64,000 bases of DNA from Myxococcus stipitatus DSM 14675. GTDB taxonomy: Bacteria; Myxococcota; Myxococcia; Myxococcales; Myxococcaceae. Position 1 is the stretch's first letter. Each line of letters begins with the position of its first letter. The notes under the pieces were generated by a model. That model made no database searches and was not told the origin of the DNA. It worked only from the letters and a program-made list of their open reading frames with translations. The DNA lies in the NCBI RefSeq assembly GCF_000331735.1, contig NC_020126.1, positions 682,001 to 746,000 on the forward strand, written 5' to 3'. The position numbers and the translations under genes are program-made. Shown here piece after piece: positions 1 through 9,099 of the stretch.

Positions 1-1
1 C

Positions 2-94
2 GGGACAGGCTTCTTCCTCTACTTCCGAATCTACGGCCCCGAGGCCGCGAGCCTCGATGGCTCCTGGAAGCTCGAGGACGTCACGGAAGCCTGA
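2..94 (+). CDS. C-terminal tail of a DUF1254/DUF1214 protein (partial)
   Basis: Only the last 30 codons lie in the window, ending at a TGA at 92-94; the start is outside. The visible tail has a hydrophobic FFLYFRIY stretch, then PEAASLDGSWKL and an acidic end. This matches the usual C-terminus of DUF1214 domains, where a strand leads into a 'leDGtWklP' motif. Such proteins are usually secreted and of unknown function. The family call rests on this short tail alone. Confidence 0.55.
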   Translation, partial: GTGFFLYFRIYGPEAASLDGSWKLEDVTEA

Positions 95-108
95 CGTCGC
101 GCCCCGCC

Positions 109-591
109 TCAGAGAGGCTGATGCATCACGAGTGCATCCACGTCGCCCGCGGTCGGATGATGGAACGCGAGCGGGAGCCGCCCGACGATGGTGAAGCCCA
201 TCGCCTGCCAGAGCTTCACCGCCCGCTCGTTCGTGCTGACGACGAAGTTGAACTGCATCGCGCGATAGCCCCGTGAGCGCGCGTGCTCCAGCGAGTGCGC
301 GCACATGAGGCGCGCGATGCCTCGGCCCGTGGCGGCCCGGCTCGTCATGTAGCCACAGTTGCAGACGTGCTTGCCGCCACCCGCCTGGTTCGCGCGGAGG
401 AAGTAGGTGCCGAGGATGACGCCGTCCTCCTCCGCGACGAACGTCTCCTTGTCCGGCGCCATCCAATAGGCCAACGCATCCGCTTCGCTCATGGCCGCGT
501 CGAGCGCGTACGTCGTGCCTTCGCGAATGGTGGGGACGATGATGGCCGCGATTCCCGCGGTGTCACCCGCCTCGGCTCTCCGGATGTGCAT
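109..591 (-). CDS. GNAT family N-acetyltransferase
   Basis: The 160-residue protein has the size and layout of a GNAT acyltransferase, which transfers an acetyl group from acetyl-CoA to an amine. The N-terminus (IRRAEAGDTAGIAAI) is the usual beta1-alpha1 start. The middle has a V/I-x-G strand (EEDGVILGTYFL) and a degenerate acetyl-CoA loop around residues 85-95 (SRAATGRGIARLM). The C-terminal half has the N-E-R-A-V-K-L-W-x-x-M-G-F signature near residues 122-134. The substrate cannot be read from sequence. It lies 45 nt downstream of the VOC gene on the same strand, so the two may share a transcript. Confidence 0.85.
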   Translation of the reverse strand: MHIRRAEAGDTAGIAAIIVPTIREGTTYALDAAMSEADALAYWMAPDKETFVAEEDGVILGTYFLRANQAGGGKHVCNCGYMTSRAATGRGIARLMCAHSLEHARSRGYRAMQFNFVVSTNERAVKLWQAMGFTIVGRLPLAFHHPTAGDVDALVMHQPL

Positions 592-636
592 GGCGGGAGC
601 ATACTGAACCCGCCCGGCGGGCGACGGCCGCCACCA

Positions 637-1008
637 CTACCGCCCGGCCGTCTGCTCTTGGAACTCCAACCGGTTCCCGAACGGGTCCGCGCTGTGGAAC
701 CGACGAACCCCAGGCACCGAGGAGTCCCAGGTCACCACGCAATCCGCGCCATGCAGCCGCGCCCCCAGCGCCTCCAGCTCCGTGGCCCGAAAGCCGGGAT
801 GCGCCTTCTTCGCCGGGAGAAAGGGCTCCTCCACGCCCAGATGGAGGGCGCGCCCATCGGCCAGCTCGAACCAGAGCCCGCCTCGCTTCGCCAGCTCGGG
901 CGGCTTGGGGACCTCGCGCAGCCCCAGCAAGCCGCCGTAGAACGCCCGCGCCCGAGGCTCCTCGCCCCGAGGCATCGCGAGCTGGATGTGATCAATCCCT
1001 TGAATCAT
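637..1008 (-). CDS. VOC (glyoxalase/bleomycin-resistance) family protein
   Basis: At 123 residues this is a typical single-module vicinal-oxygen-chelate protein; a homodimer would form the metal sites. Visible family marks are the opening IDHIQLAMPRGEE, the F-Y-x-x-L-L-G-L helix end near residue 27, the strand LWFELADGRALHLGV, and the C-terminal DPFGNRLEF motif whose Glu is a usual metal ligand. His7 and Glu116 are likely ligands. The family includes glyoxalases, dioxygenases and drug-binding proteins, and the substrate is unknown. It starts at ATG 1008, divergently from the yfa-type operon. Confidence 0.85.
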   Translation of the reverse strand: MIQGIDHIQLAMPRGEEPRARAFYGGLLGLREVPKPPELAKRGGLWFELADGRALHLGVEEPFLPAKKAHPGFRATELEALGARLHGADCVVTWDSSVPGVRRFHSADPFGNRLEFQEQTAGR

Positions 1009-1247
1009 GTCCTGCCCCCCTGTCTCGAATCCCGAGTCTGGCGGGACTCTAATCGCGGCAGTCCGCCCTCGCCCTGCCTTCCACGACGTGGCTCACGGCC
1101 CACGGAGGGCCCCTCACCCGGCCGTGATTTCGCGGGGTTCCGCTCCTATTGACGATTGGCAGGCGACTTGAAAAGGAAGGTGTATCGGGCGCAGTCTGGC
1201 CCACTCCGGCCCCCGAGCTGGACCCCTTTCTCCTTCAAGGAAGCGCG

Positions 1248-2141
1248 ATGCTTTCCGTCATCCTTGCCCTGCTGCTGTCGCAGACGCCGCCTGCCGCCAA
1301 CCCGCGCCAGCAGGGCGTCCCCATCGGGAAGGGCAAGACGCTGCCCACCGTGAAGCTCAGTGCCCCCACCGGAGGCTGGACGGTGGACCGGATGCTGCTC
1401 GTCGAGGGCACCCTCAGCGACAACACCATCGACCCGGTGGTTGTCTCCATCAACGGCGACCGCTACCTGATGCGCACCTTCAACGGGCGCTTCAGCCGCA
1501 AGTTCCCCGCGGGCAGCGGCAAGAACATCGTCACGGTGATGGCCACCAACCAGGCCGGCACCGCGCGCGCGCAGGCCACCAGCTACGCGCAGATTCCGCC
1601 CGTCCCCTTCAAGGTCATCCTCACCAGCGACACGGACGGCGTGTACACGGACCTGCACGTCTACGAGCCCACCGACACGAGCGTGAAGGACTCCGCGCTG
1701 CAGATCTCCTCCATGGCGCACGTGTACTGGGCGGAGACGTCCAGCCCGTCGGGCGGCACGTTCTTCCTCAACTCGCAGGGCGGTGACTTCGACCAGCCCG
1801 CGTATGGCCCGTACCTCTACATCCACCGCGCGCCCCCCAAGGGCGTCTACCTGGTGGCGACCAACTACTGGCCCAGCGGCGACAAGGCCCACACCCTGGC
1901 CACGCTCAACCTCGCGCTCTTCGAGGGCACCCCGAACGAGGTCCGCCGCATGGTGCGCATCCCCCTGGCGACGCCGGGGACCACGCGTGTCCTCGCGTGG
2001 GTGAACGTGCTGGGAGACGGTCAGGCGGAGGTCTACGTGCCCTCGCAGGACCCGAAGCCCACGCGCGCGGGCTGGCCCAACAACCTGGACGCGGCCCTCA
2101 AGGAGCTCCAGTCCAACGGCGACGGCGGCGGCGAGTACTGA
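1248..2141 (+). CDS. yfaP: YfaP-like secreted protein (DUF2135)
   Basis: This is the first gene of a five-gene operon matching the E. coli yfa alpha-2-macroglobulin cluster. The 297-residue protein starts at ATG 1248 with a signal peptide (MLSVILALLLSQTPPAA). A longer in-frame ATG at 1149 would add a tail without signal character, so it was not chosen. An Ig-like beta region follows (about 30-120: VSINGDRYLMRTFNGRF, TVMATNQAG), then a DUF2135-type segment with TSDTDGVYTDLHVYEP near residue 135 and a GDFDQPAYGP loop. The function is unknown; it probably acts in the periplasm or at the surface with the A2M protein encoded downstream. Confidence 0.72.
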   Translation: MLSVILALLLSQTPPAANPRQQGVPIGKGKTLPTVKLSAPTGGWTVDRMLLVEGTLSDNTIDPVVVSINGDRYLMRTFNGRFSRKFPAGSGKNIVTVMATNQAGTARAQATSYAQIPPVPFKVILTSDTDGVYTDLHVYEPTDTSVKDSALQISSMAHVYWAETSSPSGGTFFLNSQGGDFDQPAYGPYLYIHRAPPKGVYLVATNYWPSGDKAHTLATLNLALFEGTPNEVRRMVRIPLATPGTTRVLAWVNVLGDGQAEVYVPSQDPKPTRAGWPNNLDAALKELQSNGDGGGEY

Positions 2142-2177
2142 CGCGCCTCGCACCGCTCGCGCCCGGGTCCCCACGCC

Positions 2178-2768
2178 ATGCTCGCCGCCCTGTCCCTGCT
2201 CTTGCTCCTGGAGGCCACCGCCCCAGCCGCGCCCGCGCCGGAGTCGCGCGACGTGCTGCTGCGTCGGCAGGTGGCGCAGCTGGCGCTCGCGCAGGTGCGC
2301 AAGCAGGACGCCGCGTGGCATCCGGACCAGCGCGACTGCGCGGGCCTCATCCGCTTCGTGTTCCGGACCGCCTACAAGAACATCGCGCCGGAGCGTCTGG
2401 CTTCACCGCTGTGGCAGGACGCGCACGGCAAGCCCTCTGACTTCGCGGATGCGGAGTCGCTCCTGCAGCACAGCCTGGTGCCGTTGGGCCGGGACGAGGC
2501 CACGCGGGAGCGCGTGCGCACCGGAGACGTGCTGGCCTTCCGCCGGGAGCAGGACTCCGGCCCCATCTTCCATCTCATGCTGGTGGTTCGCCCGGAGGAC
2601 CGGGCGCATGCACCCGCGCGTGTCGTCTATCACCCGGGGGAGAAGGGCGCCGCGGTGCGCACCGGGCTCCTCCACAACCTCGCCGACGAGGCGCCTCGAG
2701 AGTGGCGCCCGGTGCCCGCGAACAGCGCGTTCCTCGGCTTCTATCGTTTCAAGGAGTGGATGCCATGA
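2178..2768 (+). CDS. yfaT: YfaT-like protein (DUF1175), NlpC/P60-like layout
   Basis: The second operon gene encodes 196 residues with a signal peptide (MLAALSLLLLLEATAPAAP). The YfaT/DUF1175 assignment comes from operon position and size. Visible residues resemble an NlpC/P60-type cysteine peptidase: R-D-C54-A-G-L-I-R-F, the G-D-V-L-A-F motif near residue 116, His132 (GPIFHLMLV) and His152 (VVYHPGEKG). Such enzymes cut stem peptides of peptidoglycan. The catalytic reading is my inference from the Cys/His spacing. Its stop overlaps the next start by 4 nt (ATGA), so translation is probably coupled. Confidence 0.7.
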   Translation: MLAALSLLLLLEATAPAAPAPESRDVLLRRQVAQLALAQVRKQDAAWHPDQRDCAGLIRFVFRTAYKNIAPERLASPLWQDAHGKPSDFADAESLLQHSLVPLGRDEATRERVRTGDVLAFRREQDSGPIFHLMLVVRPEDRAHAPARVVYHPGEKGAAVRTGLLHNLADEAPREWRPVPANSAFLGFYRFKEWMP

Positions 2769-4378
2769 CATCTCCGTCGAGCCCTCCCCCGGGCCCGCCC
2801 CCCGCGGCGAGCCCCCCTCCCCAGCGAGGCGGTCCCAAGAAGGGGCTGCTCGTGGGCATCGTCGTCGCGGTGGTCGCCGTCATCGCCGTGGGCGCGTTCC
2901 TGCTCGGCCGTCGCTCGGGGTCGTCCGACTCCGGTGATGGCACGCACACGCCGCTGGTCGCGGGCGGCAAGTCCGAGGGCGAGGCGCAGGTGGAAGGTCT
3001 GCCCGAGCCGACCACGGCGGACATGACGGTGCCGGACAACGCCGCGCCGGAGGCCTTCTGGGTGGACGTGCTCCACCCCGCGAAGGTGCGCGACGCGATG
3101 GCGCGCAACACGTGGCTGCGCTCGCAGCTCTCGCAGCCGCTGGGCAAGGGCTTCGTGGGCGGCTGGGCCGCGTTCCTGGGCTCCACGGGCGAGGACCTGA
3201 AGGGCGGCTTCAACGGCGCCGTGTTGGACCTGCTCGTGGGCAAGCTGGGGAACGCGCCGTTCCGCGTGATGTGGTTCGCGGGTGATGCGCGCGCGAGCAC
3301 GCCGGCGTTCATCGTGCCGGAGGCGAAGGAGTCGATGCTCACGGCCTTCAACGTGCTGGACGCGGTGGCCAGGCGCGGCACGTTGGTGGCGAAGACCTGC
3401 CCGGGGGGCTCGCCCCCGTCGGTGGCGGAGGGCTTCGAGGTGAAGCGCTGGCTGGTGGCGGAGCAGACGCTGTGGGCGGGCAAGTCGGCGGACCGCGTGG
3501 TGCTGGCGCGCCACCCCGTCGCGGTGCTCCAGGGCCTGTGCATGGAGTCGCCGAAGCTCGAGCCCGAGGACGGCGTGGACGTGGAGGTGGGGCTCTACGC
3601 GGACCTGCTCGGCCGCGAATCGCAGCTGTTGGGGCACGTGCTGGGGATGGGGCCGCTCACGCGCCTGCAGTTCGGCGTGGAGGGGGACCGGCTGGTGGGC
3701 AAGGGCATCGCGGGGGAGCTGAAGGAAGGCGTCGCGCACCTGGACACCGCGCCGCTGTCCGACGACCTGCTCAAGCTGGTGCCGGAGGAGACGCCGGTGC
3801 TGTTCGCCGTGCAGCTGAAGCTGCCGGAGGTGCTGAACACCGAGACGCTGAAGGCGTTCTGGGAGTCGGGCGGCAAGGGCCCGACGCGCACGCGGCAGGT
3901 GGCGGTGGTGTGGACGCCGCGCGGGGACTCGGCGCTGCCGCAGGACGTGGCGCTGGTGTGGGGACGGCAGGAGGACGCGACGTCGCTCCAGGTCCTCTTC
4001 GCGGGGGGCTCGCGGCAGGTGGTGTCCGCGACGGTGTGCAAGCACGTGGTGCTGGCGTCGAGCGAGGCGGAGCTGTCCACGCTGCGCGCGGCGTGTGAAG
4101 GCAAGAAGCCCAGCCTGCTCAACGCGGCGGGGCCGGTGGTGGCGGGGCTGCGTGAGCCCGGCTCGGTGGTGGTGGGGGTGAATCTGGGGCGGATGCTCAG
4201 CGGCCTGACGATGGACGGTTACCTGTCCGAGGCCCGGGTGGGGCGCAACGCGCCGATGCCCAAGACGGTGCCCCCTGAAATCGAAGCGGCGCGGCGCGAC
4301 CTGGAGTCGCTGCCGTACCTGGGCCTGCGCGGCACCGTGCGGGGCGATTCGTTGGTTCCTGGAGGTTTCGGGTCATGA
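2765..4378 (+). CDS. yfaA: YfaA-like membrane-anchored protein (DUF2138)
   Basis: The third operon gene encodes 537 residues. I chose ATG 2765, which overlaps the previous stop as ATGA; an in-frame ATG at 2702 lies inside yfaT. A proline-rich cytoplasmic tail of about 30 residues precedes one membrane helix (GLLVGIVVAVVAVIAVGAFLLG, split by its central VV), and a large periplasmic domain follows. E. coli YfaA (DUF2138) has the same place in its cluster and a similar length. No catalytic motif was found. It is probably an inner-membrane partner of the A2M protein. It overlaps yfaS by 4 nt. Confidence 0.68.
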   Translation: MTSPSSPPPGPPPAASPPPQRGGPKKGLLVGIVVAVVAVIAVGAFLLGRRSGSSDSGDGTHTPLVAGGKSEGEAQVEGLPEPTTADMTVPDNAAPEAFWVDVLHPAKVRDAMARNTWLRSQLSQPLGKGFVGGWAAFLGSTGEDLKGGFNGAVLDLLVGKLGNAPFRVMWFAGDARASTPAFIVPEAKESMLTAFNVLDAVARRGTLVAKTCPGGSPPSVAEGFEVKRWLVAEQTLWAGKSADRVVLARHPVAVLQGLCMESPKLEPEDGVDVEVGLYADLLGRESQLLGHVLGMGPLTRLQFGVEGDRLVGKGIAGELKEGVAHLDTAPLSDDLLKLVPEETPVLFAVQLKLPEVLNTETLKAFWESGGKGPTRTRQVAVVWTPRGDSALPQDVALVWGRQEDATSLQVLFAGGSRQVVSATVCKHVVLASSEAELSTLRAACEGKKPSLLNAAGPVVAGLREPGSVVVGVNLGRMLSGLTMDGYLSEARVGRNAPMPKTVPPEIEAARRDLESLPYLGLRGTVRGDSLVPGGFGS

Positions 4379-7300
4379 GGACGGTAGCTCGACTCGCGGT
4401 ACTGGCGGCGGTGGCGCTGTCCGGCATGGCCCTGGCCAAGCCGCTCTACATCACGGTGCCGCGCTCGTACGTCAGCGGTGAGCCGGTGGCGGTGGACGTG
4501 GCGTTCGAGGACAAGGGGCCGGTGGAGCTCCGCGTCCTCAAGCCCGACAACCTGGAGGCGTTCATCCGCGCGCAGGGCGACCTGCGCCGCGCGTACCAGA
4601 CGCCGCCGACGATGAACAACCCGGGCCGCGCGCTCAGCCGGGGCGTCAACGCGGTGAACTCGCCGGGCAAGTGGCTGCTGGGCGCGCTCAACACCGGCTT
4701 CCGCGACACCGTGGGCGACGTGCTGCCGCAGGCGCCGAACCTGCCGGGCTCCAGCGAGCCGCTGGCCAAGGTGTCCGAGGGGCCGAAGAAGCTCGTCGGC
4801 GTGCCGGCGGGCTTCACCGTGGCGCGCAGCCAGTGGCTGAACCTGGACCTGGGCGGCGCCGAGCGCGACTTCAACGTGCCGGGCTTCGACACCGGTGGGG
4901 GCGGCTATGGCTTCCAGGAGCGCCGCGTGGTGCTCGCGCCGCTGCCCGCGGGCACGTACGTGCTCCAGTTGGTGCAGGGGTTGGTGGAGGGCCAGGTGGT
5001 GCTGGTCGTCAGTGACCTGACGGTGCAGCTGAAGCAGACGGACGGCGAGGTGCTGGTGCGCGTGGCGGGCCGGGACCAGAAGCCCGCCGTCGGCGCGCAG
5101 GTGCAGGTGTACCTGCCCAAGGGCAAGGGCCCCGCGGGGACGACGGACAACAAGGGCGAGGTGCGCCTGTCCGTGACGGAGCCGCGCATCATCGCCACCG
5201 CGTCGGTGGGCGGTGACACGGCCATCGTCGACACGGACTTCTACTCCACGCTGGCGGTGGCGCCGGACGTGTTCATCTACAGCGACCGGCCCATCTACAA
5301 GCCGGGCCACGAGGTGAAGTTCCGCGGCGTGCTGCGCCAGCCGGACACGTACCTGGCGCGCCTGTTCACGCCGAAGAAGCGCGACGTGACGGTGAAGCTC
5401 ATCTCGCAGGAGGGCCGGGCCCTCACCACGCGCGTGGCGGTGGATGAGTTCGGCGCGTTCCACGGCACGCTCAAGGTGCCGGAGGACCTGGGCACGGGCG
5501 TGATGCGCGTGGAGGCGGAGCTGGACGGACAGCCGCACCAGGGCGAGGCGCGCGTGCAGGACTACGTGAAGCCCACGTTCTACCTGGAGGCGGAGCCCGA
5601 GTCGGAGACGGTGGTCCCCGGCCAGAGTCTGCGCGTGACGGTGCGCGCGCGCCGCTACGCGGGCGGCGTGCCCGCGGGCGCGAAGTACGAGGTGTTCCTC
5701 TACCGCACGCTGCTGGATGCGCCCGCGTGGGTGGATGACTCCGGCAAGGGTGGGCAGGGCAGCGACGTGACATACGGCACGCAGTCCACCAACGAGGGCA
5801 AGCTGAGCGTGCCCGAGCGCCTGTACTCCTCCGTCTCCGAGCGCGGCGCCGCCGAGGACCCGTGGGCCTCCGCCTCCGCGTTCGACGCGAGCGGCGAGGC
5901 GAAGATCGAGGTCGCGGTGCCGGAGCTGAAGGCCGGTGAGGACCGGCTGCCGTACCGCTACTCGCTCACCGTGCGCGCGCGGGATGACCAGGAGACGTTC
6001 GCCAACTCCACCTCCGCCTTCTTCCTGTCGAAGGTGGAGGTGCTGGGCCTGGCGCGCTACTCCGACGCGGTGGTGGCGAAGGGCGGCGAGGCGACGCTGG
6101 CCGTGCGCGCGACGACGCTGTCGGGCAAGGCCTACGGCGTCACGCAGGGCGAGGTGGAGTTCGTGCTGCGCCGCGCGGATGGCTCGGAGAAGAGCCTGGG
6201 CAAGCGCTCGTTCACGACGGCGGCGGACGGGACGCACCGCGAGAAGGTGCCGACGGCGGACGTGGGCGCGGTGCTCGCGCGCGTCACCGTGAAGGACAAG
6301 CGCGGCGAGACGTGGCAGGGCGAGGAGTCGCTGCTGGTGATTGGCGGGGAGGACGAGCCGGTGGCGCAGGTGCCGAACCTCACGCTGGCCTCGCTGTCGG
6401 GCACGCTGGAGCCGGGCGACACGGCGCGGCTGGTGGCGCTGATGCCGGACGGCTGGGGCTCCGGGGGCCGCGACACGGGCCCGGTGTGGGTGACGCTGTC
6501 GGGCGGGCGCCTGCATGACACGCAGATGGTGGAGCTGAAGGGCCGCACGCTGGTGCACAGCTTCAGCGTGGAGAAGCGCTTCGGCGGAGCGGTGTACGCG
6601 TCCGTCGCGTACCCCACGGCCACGGGCCGGTGGGAGGAGCGCACGGTGTCCTTCCGCGTGATTCCGCGCGAGCGCACCCTCACGGTGGAGCTGCAGCCCG
6701 TCCGCGCGGAGGCCACGCCGCTCACCGAGCAGAGCATCGACGTGCGCGTCACGGACCACGAGGGCAAGGGCGTGGTGGCCCAGCTCTCCGTGGGCGTGGT
6801 GGACAAGGCCGTCTACGCCATCCAGGCGGAGTTCCGTCCCAAGGTGCTGGACTTCTTCTACCCGCCCGCGCGCAACAACGTGTCCAACTTCTACTCGGCG
6901 GAGTTCCAGGGCTACGGCTATGGCGAGGCGCTGGCGCGGAAGATGGCGGGCCTGCCGGACCATGCGTTCGCGTCCATCAAGCCGCCCAGCCGTCAGACGA
7001 AGGACCTGGAGAAGGACACCGCGCACTGGGACCCGACGGTGGTGACGGACCGCGATGGCCGCGCCACGGTGCGCTTCACGCTGCCGTCCAACCAGACGCT
7101 GTGGGTGGTGACGGCGGTGGCGGCGGACACGTCCGGCCGCTTCGGCGAGGGCACGTCCGAGTTCGCCACGCGCGGCGGGCTGAACCTGTACGCGGCGCTG
7201 CCGCAGTTCCTGCGCGAGGGCGACGAGGCGCTGGCCTCCGTCCGCTTGTCCGCGGGGGAGAAGTCGCCCGCCAGCCAGGTGCTGAACGTGAAGCTCGCGT

Positions 7301-9096
7301 CCCTGGGCGCGCTGAAGGCGGACCAGTCGCAGCACAAGGTGGAGCTGGCGAAGGGCGGCGAGCAGGTGGTGCCGCTGACCTTGAAGGCCACGGCGACGGG
7401 CTCCGCGCAGCTGGCGGTGGACGTGTCGGGCGGCAAGGACCCGCTGAAGGACCGCAAGCTGTTCCAGGTGGAGCCCGCGGCGGTGGAGGACTTCGTCAAG
7501 GTGAGCGCCTGGGGCGGTGGCGCGCTGGAGGTGCCCGCGGCGAAGGAGGCGACGCTGACGAGCGTGGAGCTGGTGCTCCAGCCGTCCATCGTCGACGCGT
7601 CCCTGTCCAACGTGCGCGAGCTGCTCACGTACCCGTACGGCTGCCTGGAGCAGCTCGTGTCGACGACGGTGCCCAACGTGGCCGTGTACCAGGTGCTCCA
7701 GAAGGGCGACGCGCTGGCGAAGCTGGACCCGGACACGCAGGCGCTGCTGGAGGAGGCGCGCAGCCGCTCGGTGCAGGGCACGGCGCGCATCCTCAACCTG
7801 TCGGTGAAGGGCGGTGGCTTCACCTGGTTCGGTGGCTACAGCACGCCCAGCCTGCCCTTGACGCTCATCGCGTTGGACGGCCTGGCGTACGCGTCCGAGG
7901 CGGGGCTGGTGGACCGCGCGGACCCGCGCATCGTGGAGAGTGCGCGGTGGCTGGAGGCGCAGGACGGCCTGCCGCCCGAGTACGAGGCGACGCGGGCGTA
8001 CGTGCTGGCGCGCCTGGAAGGGCCGAAGCAGGCGGCGCGCGTGCGTGCGCTGGTGGAGGCGTCCGAGTCGGGAGACCTGTACCCGCTGGCGCTGGCGGTG
8101 CTCGCGGCGGAGAAGGCGGGCATCATCAAGGAGCCCGCGCTGCAGGCGCGCATCAACGCGCTGGTGAAGAAGAGCTCCGAGGGCTTCACCACGCTGGCCG
8201 CGTACCGTCCGGGCCAGGAGATGGAGATGTCGGAGGCGTTCTTCCACTTCCCGCTGCGGCGCGTGGGCATGACCGCGATTGCGGCGCATGCGGCCTCGTT
8301 CGGCTCGCTGGACATCACCCGCGCGCGCAAGCGCATCCTGGAGCTCCTGTCGGAGCCGGGCCTGTCCACGTTCGACCGGAGCACGGCGCTCTTGCACTCG
8401 CTGTGGCTGCTCGAGCGCGACGTGAAGGCGTTCAAGGGCATGACGCCGCCCGAGGTGAAGGGTGTGAAGGGCGACGTGAAGTTCGCGCCTCGCGGCATGG
8501 GCCTCGTCGCGATGCTGGCGCCGGGGACGCGCACGGTGGACGTGGGCGGCTTCGACGGCGTGGCGACGCTCCAGGCCACCGCGCGAGTTCCGGTGGCGGC
8601 GGCGGGCGTCCAGGCCGAGGGCATGTCCTTGCAGCGCGCCTACTACGTGCTGCGTGAGGGCGGGAAGGTGAAGCTGGGCGCGGGGGACACGGTGTCCCAG
8701 GGCGAGGAGGTCTACGTGGAGCTGACGATGGACGCGCGCGGCGGCAACTCCGTGCGGTCGGCGTACTACGTGGTGGAGGACTCGGTGCCCGCGGGCTTCG
8801 TGGCGCTCCAGGAGGACAAGGTGTTCCGCGGTCCGCCGCACTCGCTGCCGCTGGCGCCCGAGGCGCTGAAGCGTCGGGTGCTGGACCCGGAGCGGGCCAC
8901 GTTCTTCTTCGAGGAGCCCGCGCCGTGGAGCGACAGCCCGCGCACGGTGGGCTACGTGCTGCGCGCGCAGTTCCCGGGCACGTTCTCCGCGCCTCCCGCG
9001 CGCATCGAGGACATGTATGCCGCGAGCATCCATGGCCGCACGGCGGGGGACTCGCTGAAGGTCGTCCCGTCGAAGAAGGGCACGGGAGACCTGTAG
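4375..9096 (+). CDS. yfaS: Bacterial alpha-2-macroglobulin, YfaS type, with intact thioester
   Basis: This 1573-residue protein is a bacterial A2M, a protease trap built of MG domains, a bait region and a thioester domain. It begins with a cleavable signal peptide (cleavage near ALA-KP, residues 20-22) and has no lipobox Cys, so it is probably periplasmic rather than lipid-anchored. The MG3-like motif IYSDRPIYKPGHEVKFRG lies near residues 301-318. The A2M-family region VVTDRDGRATVRFTLP is near 885-900 and a TLWVVTAVAAD strand follows. The thioester motif Y-G-C1090-L-E-Q1093 is present, followed by an all-helical thioester domain to about residue 1370 and a C-terminal receptor-like domain. As I recall the literature, E. 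coli YfaS lacks the thioester, so its retention here is notable. Confidence 0.9.
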   Translation: MRTVARLAVLAAVALSGMALAKPLYITVPRSYVSGEPVAVDVAFEDKGPVELRVLKPDNLEAFIRAQGDLRRAYQTPPTMNNPGRALSRGVNAVNSPGKWLLGALNTGFRDTVGDVLPQAPNLPGSSEPLAKVSEGPKKLVGVPAGFTVARSQWLNLDLGGAERDFNVPGFDTGGGGYGFQERRVVLAPLPAGTYVLQLVQGLVEGQVVLVVSDLTVQLKQTDGEVLVRVAGRDQKPAVGAQVQVYLPKGKGPAGTTDNKGEVRLSVTEPRIIATASVGGDTAIVDTDFYSTLAVAPDVFIYSDRPIYKPGHEVKFRGVLRQPDTYLARLFTPKKRDVTVKLISQEGRALTTRVAVDEFGAFHGTLKVPEDLGTGVMRVEAELDGQPHQGEARVQDYVKPTFYLEAEPESETVVPGQSLRVTVRARRYAGGVPAGAKYEVFLYRTLLDAPAWVDDSGKGGQGSDVTYGTQSTNEGKLSVPERLYSSVSERGAAEDPWASASAFDASGEAKIEVAVPELKAGEDRLPYRYSLTVRARDDQETFANSTSAFFLSKVEVLGLARYSDAVVAKGGEATLAVRATTLSGKAYGVTQGEVEFVLRRADGSEKSLGKRSFTTAADGTHREKVPTADVGAVLARVTVKDKRGETWQGEESLLVIGGEDEPVAQVPNLTLASLSGTLEPGDTARLVALMPDGWGSGGRDTGPVWVTLSGGRLHDTQMVELKGRTLVHSFSVEKRFGGAVYASVAYPTATGRWEERTVSFRVIPRERTLTVELQPVRAEATPLTEQSIDVRVTDHEGKGVVAQLSVGVVDKAVYAIQAEFRPKVLDFFYPPARNNVSNFYSAEFQGYGYGEALARKMAGLPDHAFASIKPPSRQTKDLEKDTAHWDPTVVTDRDGRATVRFTLPSNQTLWVVTAVAADTSGRFGEGTSEFATRGGLNLYAALPQFLREGDEALASVRLSAGEKSPASQVLNVKLASLGALKADQSQHKVELAKGGEQVVPLTLKATATGSAQLAVDVSGGKDPLKDRKLFQVEPAAVEDFVKVSAWGGGALEVPAAKEATLTSVELVLQPSIVDASLSNVRELLTYPYGCLEQLVSTTVPNVAVYQVLQKGDALAKLDPDTQALLEEARSRSVQGTARILNLSVKGGGFTWFGGYSTPSLPLTLIALDGLAYASEAGLVDRADPRIVESARWLEAQDGLPPEYEATRAYVLARLEGPKQAARVRALVEASESGDLYPLALAVLAAEKAGIIKEPALQARINALVKKSSEGFTTLAAYRPGQEMEMSEAFFHFPLRRVGMTAIAAHAASFGSLDITRARKRILELLSEPGLSTFDRSTALLHSLWLLERDVKAFKGMTPPEVKGVKGDVKFAPRGMGLVAMLAPGTRTVDVGGFDGVATLQATARVPVAAAGVQAEGMSLQRAYYVLREGGKVKLGAGDTVSQGEEVYVELTMDARGGNSVRSAYYVVEDSVPAGFVALQEDKVFRGPPHSLPLAPEALKRRVLDPERATFFFEEPAPWSDSPRTVGYVLRAQFPGTFSAPPARIEDMYAASIHGRTAGDSLKVVPSKKGTGDL

Positions 9097-9099
9097 CGC

